Below are positions 40,394 to 50,071 of a stretch of 64,000 nt of DNA, piece by piece. Positions within the stretch are counted from its first letter, which is position 1; each line of letters opens with the position of its first letter. The DNA lies in contig CANXME010002486.1 of the NCBI GenBank assembly GCA_948144175.1, positions 3,162,001 to 3,226,000 of the forward strand, read 5' to 3'. The notes under the pieces were generated by a model. That model was not told the origin of the DNA. It was given only the letters and a program-made list of their open reading frames with translations, and did not search any database. Source of the stretch: Closterium sp. NIES-65 (Eukaryota > Streptophyta > Zygnematophyceae > Desmidiales > Closteriaceae). Position numbers and translations under genes: made by a program.

Positions 40394-43300
40394 ATGGCCA
40401 CCCCCAGTGTCCTGGCCTTTGACGCTGAGGGTCGCGCCATTGACTTTGCGGTCTGGGTCGAGGACCTGCAGCTGTACTTGCAGTGCGATTCGGTAGATGA
40501 CATCTCTCTCTTTGACTTTGCCTCTGGCGCTGTCCCTGCCCCTCCTGCTGATGCTGACCCCACTGTTCGCTCCAAGTGGGCCACACGCGATGCTGCTGCA
40601 CGTCTTGCTGTGCGTCGCCACCTCCCTTCCTCCGAGCGTGCCCACTTTAGTCAGTGCAAGACCGCTCAGGCCTTGTACGACGCTGTGGTTGCGCGCTACT
40701 CCTCCCCTTCCACTGCTACACTGAGCCGCCTCATGCTACCGTACCTCTTCCCTGACCTTGCTGCCTTTCCCACAGTCACTGACCTCTTTACCCACCTTCG
40801 CGCTAGTGACACTCGCTACCGAGCTGCGCTTCCTGCTTCCTTCCTCGCCGAAAACCCCCCTCCCATGTACATCACCCTCTACTTTCTAGTCACCCGTCTC
40901 CCTGAGTCCCTTCGTGCAGTTAGGGACCAGTTTCTCTCTGTCTGTCCCACCACCCTCACTGCCGACCTCCTCGAGAAGTCCCTGCTAGCGGTCGAGAAGA
41001 GCATAGTCGCTGTAGGGGCCTCTCGTGGTGACCCGCGCACCCCCATCTTTGAGGGGTGTTCTCCTTCCCCCCTGTTACCCTCTGTCGCCTCTGCTGCTGC
41101 GGCCGACCTCGTTGGTTTAGAGTCGGTCGGTGCGGCGTCTGCCCCCAGTGGTAGGCGCCGCTCTGGCAGGAGCAAGGGGGGCAAGGGAGCGGGTGGAGCT
41201 AGCGGGGGCGGTGGCGTAGGTGGGGGCGGCGGGGGGAGTGGGGGTGGCGGTGGGGGTGGAGGCGGGAGTGGAGGTACTGGTGGCGGCAGTGGAGGCGGAG
41301 GTGGCGGCGGAGGTGGTGGCGGAGGTGGCAGTGGGAGCGGCGGGGGCGAGGGTGGCGGTGGCGGCGGTGGCGGCGAAGGCGGGGGTGGCGGTGGTGGAGG
41401 TGGTCAGAGTGGCTCGTCCCAGAGGAGCAGCACTGGGGGTGGTCAGCGCCAGCAGCAGCAGCAGCAGCAGCAGCGCTCTCGCGACGTCCCCGCCCCTCAG
41501 CAGCTCCGTGAGTGGTACTCGCAGCGTCAACGTGGTGGGGCGTTCGGTCCCTGCACCTACGTCCTTCGCACCGGCAACCGCGCGGGTGAGCAATGTGGGG
41601 GCACCCACACCGCTCGCCGCTGCTTTGCCCGCTTGACCGACGCTTGGCGCCAGCAGTTTCCGGAGGCCTCTGAGATCCCCCACTGGGGAGAGCTGTCTAG
41701 GGCTGGTGTAGCTGTTTTTGATCTTGACTTTGATGCTATCCTTGCTGCCATCTATGCTGTGACTGTTAGTGATGATGGTGACTGTTACCGGTGTTTCCCG
41801 CCCGACCCGGGCATTGGTACTGCTGCGTCATGTGCCAGTGAGGCTGCTGCTCTAGGTGCCAGTGCGTCTGTGCTCTCAGGTACTAGTGAGTCTGCCTTTT
41901 CAGGTACTGTGTCGGCTTCTGCCTCTCACACTTTCACCCTTGACTCTAGAGCTTCTCGCTCCTTCTTTCGGGACCGCACCACTCTCACGCTTCTTAGTCG
42001 GCCTGTTGCGGTGTCCCTGGCTGACCCCTCTGGGGGTCCTGTCCTGTCTCGTTTCTCCACAGTCCTCCCGTGTCCGGCGGCTCCCTTTGGCACCCTGACT
42101 GGTCTTTACCTCCCCTCGTTCTCTACGAACCTGGTGAGTGGTGCTGACCTACAGGATGTGGGTGTCCACCAGTTCACTCCTGCTCGTCAGCGGGTGACAC
42201 ACTGCACAGAGGCTAGCACAGGTCGCCACCTAGCTACGTTTACTCGTCAGCCAGGGTCGAGCCTGTACACACTGACCACTACTTCTCCTCCCGGTGCTGA
42301 GTCTGGTCGAGTCCCTTTGTCTGGTCAGGTGTTTGATGCAGCGTCCAGGTCTGGTCCTGAGTCTGCCCCCTGTTCGTGTCGCCGTCTGTCTCACGAGACT
42401 CTCCTCTGGCACCACCGCCTTGGCCACCCCTCTCTGCTTCGGCTCAGAGGCATGGCCTCCCGTCTTCTTGTGTCTGGTCTCCCCCGGTCCCTCCCTCCCC
42501 TTCCTCAGGGCCCTGGCCCTGCCTGTGTCCCCTGTGTCGAGGGGCGCCAGCGTGCTGCCCCTCACTCCTCCCAATTTCCTCCGACAGAGGCTCCGTTGCA
42601 GACGCTTCACATGGACGTGTGGGGCCCTGCCCGCGTCCGTGGACTCGGTCACGAGCGCTACTTCCTGTTGGTGGTTGACGACTACTCGCGTTACACCACA
42701 GTCTTCCCCTTGCGCAGCAAGGGTGATGTCACTGAGGTGCTGATCGACTGGATCCGCGCAGCTCGTCTCCAGCTCAGGCAGAGCTTTGGCTCGGACTTTC
42801 CTGTGTTGCGTCTGCACTCGGACAGAGGCGGAGAGTTCTCCTCTGGCCTTGTGCGTGCCTTCTGTCGTGCGCGAGGCATCCGCCAGACCTTCACGCTTCC
42901 GGACTCACCGCAGCAAAATGGGATTGCAGAGCGCCGCATTGGCATGGTCATGGACGTCGCTCGTACGTCTATGATGCATGCGGTTGCCCCCCATTTTCTG
43001 TGGCCGTTTGCGGTCAGGTACGCGGCGCATCAGATCAACCTCCACCCCAGGGTCTCCAGGCCGGAGACCTCCCCAGCCCTACTGTGGACGGGGAAGGTTG
43101 GCGATGCGTCGGCGTTCCGGGTCTGGGGATCTCGGGCGTTTGTCCGCGACTTGTCTGCGGACAAGCTGTCCCCTCGCGCTGCTCCCTGCGTCTTCCTGGG
43201 GTTCCCCCCCGACGCCCCTGGGTGGCAGTTCTACCACCCCACCTCTCGACGTGTTCTGTCCTCCCAGGACGTCACGTTCGACGAGTCGGTACCCTACTAC

Positions 43301-46216
43301 CGCCTCTTCCCCTACCGCACTCCGTCCCTCCCCCCGCCCCCGGTCTTCTTGGTACCAGGTCCCCCCCCGGTAGACCCCCTTCCCCCTCAGGGTCCTGCCC
43401 CTTCAGGTGTGTCCCAGGTAGACGCGGTCGAGCCTGTCGAGGTCACTGGTGACTCTGGTGCTGCTGCGGGAGCTGAGCGTGTGGGTGCTAGGACTGGAGG
43501 TGCTACGCCTGGGGGTGCTGAGCCTGGGGGTGCGGAGTCTGAAGGTGCTGAGCCTGGGGGTGCTGAGCCTGGGGGTGCTGAGCCTGGGGGTACTGAGTCT
43601 GGGGGTGCTGAGCCTGGGGGTGCTGGGCCTGGGGGTGCTGAGCCTGGGGGTGCTGAGACTGGGGGTGCTCCGCCTGGAGGTGCTTCGTCTCGCCGAGAGC
43701 CACTCTCCCCACAGGAGCTGCGTGAGTGGTTTGCCCGGCGTTGGAGGCGTACTGCTGGTACTAGAGGTTCTTCGGCTGGAGAGGGTGCTGCTGCCGCGCG
43801 TCCCGGAGGTGCTGGTGCTGTGGGTGCTGGAGCTGCTAGGTCTGAGGGTTCTCCTAGAGCTGGTGCTGCTGAGGGTGTTGGCGCTGAGACTACCGCTGGC
43901 GGTCCGACTGGCAGTGCTACTGGAGGTGCTGCTGGAGGTGCTGCTGGAGCGGGTACTCCTGCTGGGGGTACTGGTGCTGTCCCTGCTGTTCCTCGCGTCG
44001 CCACGCGGCCCCGACCGTACTTCGTTCCGCTCCTGCAGCAGGTTCTTGGTCTTACACCTTCTCCTGGTCCTCCTCCTCCTCCCTTAGAGGGTCCACAGCG
44101 TGTCTCGTCACAGTCACAGCTACAGCCTGCCTCCCCTTTGCCTGCTCCTTCTCCCTACGCAGGTCCGACTGGAGGTCTTACTGAGCGTCGTGAGCCTGCG
44201 TCTCGTCTTGCGTCGCCTGTTCGTACTGCGCGCACTAGTGGTCGCGGTTCGCGTCAGCGTCCTCCTCCTGTCCCTGACACGCACCGGATGTCTCTGCGTC
44301 CGTCCACTGCTCCTCTGCGTGCCCCTTTGCCTTCTCCTCCTGCTTCCTCTCGTCCTGCTCTTGCCGATCCGGAGTCAGACTCTCTTCGTGCTGCCAGTCC
44401 TACTGTCACGCGTCTCCTTGCTACTGCTGTCACTGACCCTTCTCTTGAGTCGTCTGCTGCGTCTGCCCTTCTCACTGAGCTCGTCGACTTTGCTGCGCGC
44501 TGTCGTCTAGACTACGCTGCTCGTCTTGTCGCTGAGTCTGAGTCTGCGTGTCCTCCGTCCGTCAGGGGTGAGTGTGCCCTTGGCACGGACGTCCTTGAGG
44601 ACAGGCAGGAGGAGTTCCAGTGTCTGGCCACCGCTTCACCTCATCTCGGGTCTGTATTGCTAGCCCCTGAGGGAGACCCGGATGCACTTGACATCCCGAC
44701 TCCGCGCTCTTACGCGGAGGCGATAGAGGGTCCCTACTCCTCTCAAAGGCAGACAGCTATGGATGCAGAGATGGCTTCCTAGAAGTCCACCGGCACCTAC
44801 GTTGACGCTGTTCCCCCTCCTGGGGCGAACATCGTCAGTGGCATGTGGATTTTCAGGGTGAAGCAGCCGCCGGGTTCTCCGCCTGTCTTCAAGGCGCGTT
44901 ACGTGGCTCGTGGCTTAAGTCAGCGGCAGGGAGTTGACTACTTTCAGACCTTCTCCCCCACCCCGAAGATGACCACTCTTCGGGTACTGCTGCACGTTGC
45001 TGCTCACCGTGACTACGAGCTGCACTCTCTCGACTTCAGCACAGCTTTCTTGCAGGGCAGCCTGCACGAGGAGATCTGACTGCGTCGCCCACCTGGCTTC
45101 ACTGGGTCTTTCCCTCCTGGTACCCAGTGGAGTCTCCGGCGTCCAGTCTACGGTCTCCGCCAGGCGCCACGTGAGTGGCACGACACACTGAGGACTACGC
45201 TTGCGGCACTTGGGTTTGCTCCTTCTACTGCCGACCCGTCACTGTTTCCGCGCACCCACACCTCTCTGCCGCCGTTCTACATCCTCGTGTACGTCGACGA
45301 CTTGGTCTTTGCCAGAGCTGACACTGCTGGACTCGCCTACGTGAAGTCCGAGCTGCAAAAGAGACACACGTGCACTGACCTGGGTGAACTGCGCAGCTAC
45401 CTTGGCTTGCAGATCACCCGGGATAGAGCACAGCGCACCATTACCCTGACTTAGTCACACATGGTGCAGCAGGTCCTTCATCGCTTCGGCTTTACGTACT
45501 CCTCGCCTCAGGCCACTCCTCTGCCTACTCGCCACTCGCTCTCAGCTCTGCCTTCGGATGAGTCCGTAGAGTCGAGTGGCCCGTATGCAGAGCTTGTTGG
45601 CTGCCTCATGTACCTGATGACCTGCACTCGACCTGACCTTGCATACCCTCTTAGCATTCTCGCACGCTATGTTGCTCCTGGGAGACACCGACCAGAGCAC
45701 ATGGCTGCAGCAAAGAGGGTGTTGCGCTACTTGTGCAGTACGTGGGGCATGGGGCTAGTGCTTGGAGGGCGCAGTCCAGTGGTCCTCACTGGACACGCGG
45801 ACGCTTCTTGGGCTGACGACCAGGCTACGCAGCGGTCGTCACAGGGTTACACCTTCAGCCTTGGTTCCGGCTCTGTTTCGTGGCGGGCTACCCGCTCGTC
45901 TTCTGTTCTCGGCTCCAGTTGTGAGGCTGAGATCTACGCCGGGGCTATGGCTGCACAGGAGCTACGCTGGCTCACCTACCTGCTGACCGACCTTGGAGAG
46001 CCGCCTCGTTCTCCTCCAGTCCTGTACGTAGACAACAAGGCCATGCTGGCCTTGTGTCGAGAGCAACGACTGGAGCACAGGACAAAGCACATTGCTCTCC
46101 GCTACTTTCTTGCTCGTGAGCTACAGCAGCGTGGACAGTTGCGACTTGCGTACGTGGCCTCTGAGGCCAACACTGCTGATGTCTTCACCAAGGCACTTGC
46201 GCCTTGTGATCATTAG
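40394..46216 (+). pseudogene. E Gag-Pol polyprotein, stopped four times, protease motif mutated
   Basis: ATG 40394 opens 1,462 codons: Gag (MATPSVLAFDAEGRAIDF), a Gly-rich stretch (41180-41410), finger CTYVLRTGNRAGEQCGGTHTARRC, protease, integrase (HMDVWGP, HSDRGGEF, SPQQNGIAERR) and a GGAEPGG spacer (43490-43690). The protease reads FTLDSRASRSFF, Arg for the invariant Gly (codon 41948-41950). TAG at 44780 replaces Trp of MASWKS at the start of RT. TGA at about 45077 replaces Trp, and TAG at about 45453 and 46214 replace Gln. RT keeps LDFSTAFLQG and YVDDLVFA; RNase H motifs are kept. All five changes are C/T or G/A transitions. Confidence 0.9.
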
Positions 46217-46485
46217 CGTTGTTGCACGCAGCTGGGTCTTGTGCCTGTCTTGCCTCACTTGCTCACTTCTTGACCTTGCTTGTACCTTCACCTATATATA
46301 CTCTTGCTCTTGCTTGCTTGACTCTTGTATATCTCTATATATGATCTTGCTTGTGAACTGGCCTTCTGGCCCTTGAACTTGTGCTCGGAATGTGTGGTGA
46401 CTTTGTGATCCACCCTGAGCTTTGCTTTGCTTTGCTTGACTGGTCTTGTGACCCCTTGTTCTCCCCCACTTTGCCTATGGGGGTG
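46217..46485 (+). promoter_or_regulatory. E conserved 3' UTR and polypurine tract
   Basis: It has GGCC-TTCT-GGCC, TGTGGTGACTTTGTGATCCA, GCTTTGCTTTGCTTG and GGTC-TTGT-GACC, and ends CTATGGGGGTG directly before the LTR. A TATATA-rich patch lies at 46290-46345. Confidence 0.7.
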
Positions 46486-46617
46486 TGTCAGAACATTATA
46501 GCTTACTTATTTGTGTAGGCTATAGTGGGGTATCCCATAGGGGGTACAACCCAATTAGGGCTTCCTATTTGTACTCACTTCGTTCATAGTCATTTCATTC
46601 TCGTTCAATTCTTCTTA
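46486..46617 (+). repeat. E 3' LTR (132 bp)
   Basis: Identical to the 5' LTR except that the terminal CA is TA, followed by TAAAG. Confidence 0.95.
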
Positions 46618-46622
46618 TAAAG

Positions 46623-46652
46623 TACGCAGATACTCTGAAGACTGTTGTGCAG
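46623..46652 (-). pseudogene. 30-bp sliver of X gag between E and LTR2
   Basis: These bases connect X gag text on both sides once E and LTR2 are removed; the frame remains open through the sliver. The last five, TGCAG (46648-46652), form the LTR2 duplication. Confidence 0.65.
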
Positions 46653-48425
46653 TGCGGAGATAACTCATTCAAGGAGAGCTTGACTACGGGCTAGGCACGG
46701 GGTAGGAGTGATCCTAGCGTTTGTTCCTTAGTCGTTTCCTTGTGCTCATACAGCTTGCTAGTTCATGGGGAGAATTGGCAAGAGTTTCACTAGGAAAACA
46801 TGACAACAATATTTTAGAATAAGAGTAACAAAGTTGGGAAGAGTGACTACATCAGGGTTAGCATGCAAGTCGGTCGACTGCTAGCGCAGCACGGTCGACC
46901 TCATTCCAGCAGTGTAAAGTTGCGGCTCGCCAACGCTGCAAGTCGACGGCGTCCCAACGCTGCAGCAAGACGGCTGCACAGCGTTGCACCTGCATGACGA
47001 CGGTGCACCCGCTTTGCAGGTGCGCGCAGCTGATTAGCGGGTTGTGACTTGTCACCTGCACAACGCACACACCAAATCGTCCTCGTGCTGACGAATGCTC
47101 ATGATCAGCCACGTCGACCTCAGGATACCACACCGAAGTCGGCCTCGCCACGAACCACCTGGGCAACCATCACGTGCCTCCGCAGAACCTCGTCACTCAG
47201 GTAACCTGGTCGACTGGGCAACCACATCGACCAGGTGCTCCTTCTCGTGCCCGTCGACCACCCAAGTCGACGACCACCTTCAGTCGACCTCACCAGGTCG
47301 ACCACACTCTTGGTCGACCAGCTCCAGATCGACGACACTCCTGGTCGACCAGCTCCAGGTCGACCAGCACACCTGTCACACGACAACACCTAGTCGGCTT
47401 CCCGGAGTCTGCATCACCAAGTCGACGCCTCCAATGTCGGCCTCGACAGGTCGACCACCCGAAGTCGGAGCCCTCCAAAAATTCGGCGCCCTTGAAGTGG
47501 CCCTTGTGCACGTCGACCAACCCTGACTATTAGCTTGCCCACTGCTGCAGGTCGGTTGCACCCCTCACACCCGACCACAAAGTCGGCACCACCCAAGCGA
47601 GGACTGCGGAGAGTTACTACACAATGGGAGTGGACTACAGTGGAGGGCACGGAGTTGTGCGAGTGATCGTACCTTTGCACTAGCGTTCTTACTGCTTGCT
47701 CTGTTCACAGAGAATTTTGGCAAGAGTTTCCTCTAAGGAATTGAAAGAACAACTTGCAATGAAAAGCTGATAGTACAATGGAGGCATGCATAACAAAAGG
47801 ACTAGAATGGCATGCAATACCCAGCAAGGGCGAAATCTGCCAGCGCAGCAGAAGATCGGCTTGCCAACGCTGCAGCAGAGTAATCGGCCAGCGTTGCACC
47901 ATGCACGTTCTGCCAGCACTGCAGTCGCAGGTAACTATCTGCAGTCGCAGGTTGTCTATCTGCGCAGATGTGCGCACCTACCAAGTAGGTGCAGGTTGGC
48001 GGTTTCACCGTCAGGCACATTGCGCAGGTGCCAGGTAGAAAACGTGTCGTCGGTTTCACCAGGTGCGCACCATCGACCACGTGATGCCTTTCCGCATGTA
48101 GAACCTCGCCAAAACCTCTTGGGCGAAAGCCCGCATGCCTCCGTAGAGTTTCACACAACGTTCGCCTAGCAGAGCTCCTCGACCCAAACTCTTCGACCAG
48201 AGTTCCTCGACCAGGATCGTCGACCAGCGCTCTTCGACGGGAGCTCGTCGATTAGATGCTGTCGAGCAGAGCCTACTCGACCGCAACTTCCGTCAAACTG
48301 CAGAAGCCCATTTCTTCTACCAATCCGTCGAGGACTTCCCGTCGACGGCGAGATCGGCTGCGCCCAAGCGAGGGCGGGGCCTTTCTCTTCGACAAGGACG
48401 GGGCCAAACACAACTCCCGTTGACA
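46653..48425 (-). mobile_element. LTR2: solo LTR related to H, split by an H solo LTR
   Basis: On the minus strand it runs from TGTCAACGGGAG (48425) to TTATCTCCGCA (46653), 978 bp without the nested piece. Flanks are TGTAG (48426-48430) and TGCAG (46648-46652), a duplication with one mismatch. Its 3' part resembles the H LTR (GAAACTCTTGCC, ACTCTCCGCA-like end). No internal coding region is present, so it is a recombination product or a non-coding relative. About a dozen GTCGAC sites lie in 47100-47530. Confidence 0.65.
47605..48394 (-). repeat. Solo LTR of family H (790 bp)
   Basis: On the minus strand it starts TGTCGAAGAGAAAGG and ends ACTCTCCGCA. It is flanked by AGGAC at 47600-47604 and 48395-48399 (+ strand). 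It matches 4289-5145 in opposite orientation. The absence of coding sequence with a perfect duplication indicates LTR-LTR recombination after insertion. Confidence 0.85.
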
Positions 48426-49081
48426 TGTAGGTGCCCACTGGTTTTTGAAGAAGCGGATACCGAGCTGCTCCGCAGGCGACAAGTTGTAGATCAGGATGGT
48501 ATAGGCCAGTAGTGATTCGATATAATAATGCGCCTTCTTCTGAGGTGAGCCATCGTTGGGGAAAGGTAATGTAAGGTTGTAGTACATCCAGATCTGCGGG
48601 CTTTGAGCTAGTCGAATTCGTTGCTCCAGGTGTAAAAATACTTCTCGTCGAATTGAGCACTTGTTCTGAGTTTCGAGGTTGATAAGAATGTGCTCCTCGT
48701 TGACGTCATTACCTCGAAATGCGCTTGTTCTGCTCGAGCAGGTTTCTACCCTTGGCGATTGTCGAAGGTGAACGAGCACTCGGAGTAAGGTCCATAAGGA
48801 CCAGGAGGTCTTTTGGCGTAGCTGGAGCTGTCAACGCTCATGGGTTGATTGTGGCTCTCTAGAGCGTTGATGCGGGTGGTGAGTTACTTGATGAGAGCAG
48901 GATCAACTGGTGTCACTCCTAAGGTGACATTGGAGGGTTGATGGACTGGATTTTCTCCTGTTGCCTGGCAGTCAGCGTTTGGCATGACGATTGCATGTAC
49001 GGCCAGATATTCTAGTAATCAAGATCGGTTTGCATAACTTGATTTTAGCATCTCTTATAATCCAAACTAGCTGTCATACCA
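48426..49081 (-). pseudogene. X leader and Gag N-terminal part
   Basis: Next to the LTR is the primer site TGGTATGACAGC (49081 downward). Gag text follows: VTLGVTPVDPAL, INALESHNQPMSVDSSSYAKRPPG and SECSFTFDNRQG, then a shifted frame with NEEHILINLETQNKCSIRREVFLHLEQRIRL, YYIESLLAYTILIYNLSP and FFKNQWAPT. I do not recognise a named domain; position between primer site and zinc knuckle makes it Gag. Confidence 0.6.
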
Positions 49082-49531
49082 TGTTGAATAGGGAATGATT
49101 CTGGATAGGATAAGTCAGCTACAGTAGACAGCGAAACTCTTTTATAGGGGAACCTTGATCATAGTAAATGTAAATGACAAGATTGATTATAATAAAACAT
49201 ATAGGCAATAAATAGATCCTAGCTAGCCATGTACTCAGATGGGTACATTTCGTTATTAACGGTAATACAGATCTCGCTATAGTGGCAGTGACTATTACGA
49301 TCCCCCTAATTGCCTCGTTGTAGCCAATAAACTTTGATAGGGTTTCGACAGTTGAAACAGTCGCAACCTCTTGGTCCAGGTCAGTCAACATTCGCGACAG
49401 TTGACTCGCGACTCTTGACATGCGTGCTGTATATGAGCTAATATGATAGTAGTACAGGAGTTGCTTCGCTACTACAAAGTGCGAGATTGTTACACTTGGA
49501 ATGTTAGAGTATCAGTCAATTTACTCCAACG
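49082..49531 (-). repeat. X 5' LTR (450 bp)
   Basis: On the minus strand it starts CGTTGGAGTAAATTG (T of the expected TG mutated) and ends CTATTCAACA. It is homologous to 5498-5951 and contains the 100-codon open frame at 49421-49119 that is also open in the other copy. Confidence 0.75.
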
Positions 49532-49844
49532 AGGGACGTATGTTTGGGAAAATATGGTATATGTTGCATAGCTAGCCATTCATCATGTGATCTTATTTTT
49601 CAGCCAGTATCATAAGCGCATACTTTGATGTTCAATACCTTTTTTCTTTTGTTAATATACCGGTGGTCACAAAGAAGGGCTCGTTATCACAAAAAGTCAT
49701 GCCCGTATCGCGAACAGGCACAGAATCTAGCTATCTATAACGGATGGTCACAAAATCCGGAATTCTATCACAGACAGTCACACGCTGCCCTAAAACTTAT
49801 CACATTTCGGCACAAGACAAAACGCGCGGTGTACAAGATGTAAC
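49532..49844. other. AT-rich flanking DNA between X and F
   Basis: No domain was found. Several GGTCACAAA / ATCACAAA words are scattered over 49665-49790. The last five bases, GTAAC, are the left duplication of F. This may be old host DNA. Confidence 0.6.
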
Positions 49845-49977
49845 AGTCAAACATTATACATGTTATGCTTGTGTAGGCTACAGTGGGTTAGCCTATAGGG
49901 GGTACACAATTCTAGGGTTTCCTACTTGTACTCATTTCACTGCTAGTTCATTCATTCCTGTTCTCTTATCTTTCACA
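49845..49977 (+). repeat. F 5' LTR (133 bp)
   Basis: It begins AGTCAAACATTATAC (T of TG mutated to A) and ends TCTTTCACA. It contains TAGGCTA-CAGTGGGT-TAGCCTA, an inverted pair near 49877-49898. Such a short LTR must hold promoter, start and poly(A) signals in 133 bp. Confidence 0.95.
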
Positions 49978-50071
49978 TGGTATAGAGCGGGTCCTTCCTA
50001 AGGACCGTTTTTTAGGGCCCACCGAAGCGCGCCCCGAGGCGCGCATTTTTTTTCGCGACCCTTCGGGTCGC
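49978..50071 (+). promoter_or_regulatory. F primer site and three-hairpin RNA module
   Basis: The primer site TGGTATAGAGC (49978-49988) differs from the initiator-tRNA complement by one missing C. Three perfect hairpins follow: GGTCCTT-CCT-AAGGACC (49990-50006), GCGCGCC-CCGA-GGCGCGC (50027-50044) and GCGACCC-TTC-GGGTCGC (50055-50071), separated by T runs, with palindromic GGGCCC at 50015-50020. Position and palindromes suggest an RNA packaging or dimerisation signal (inference). Confidence 0.7.

Larger units (their letters stand above)
39330..46617 (+). mobile_element. Element E: full-length copia element, nearly identical LTRs, dead ORF
   Basis: The 7,288-bp element lies between TAAAG duplications (39325-39329 and 46618-46622). 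Its LTRs at 39330-39461 and 46486-46617 (132 bp) differ at one base, the 3' terminal CA reading TA. All domains are present, but four nonsense codons and a protease active-site change break the polyprotein. It is inserted in X gag. Confidence 0.95.
27331..49531 (-). mobile_element. Element X: old copia element fragmented by D, E and LTR2
   Basis: X pieces on the minus strand, from its 5' end: LTR 49531-49082; leader and Gag 49081-48426; 30 bases of Gag 46652-46623; Gag with zinc knuckle 39329-38508; protease, integrase and RT 30474-27331. The 3' half of RT, RNase H and 3' LTR are missing. If LTR2 and E are skipped with one copy of each target duplication, the Gag frame stays open across both joints, which independently supports the reconstruction. 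The family differs from A-G: 450-bp LTR and a standard CCHC knuckle. Confidence 0.8.

Noticed and set aside
46660-47600. LTR2 as a host regulatory region or gene
   Set aside because: It has LTR-like ends, a near-perfect 5-bp duplication and similarity to the H LTR; frames in it have no domain.
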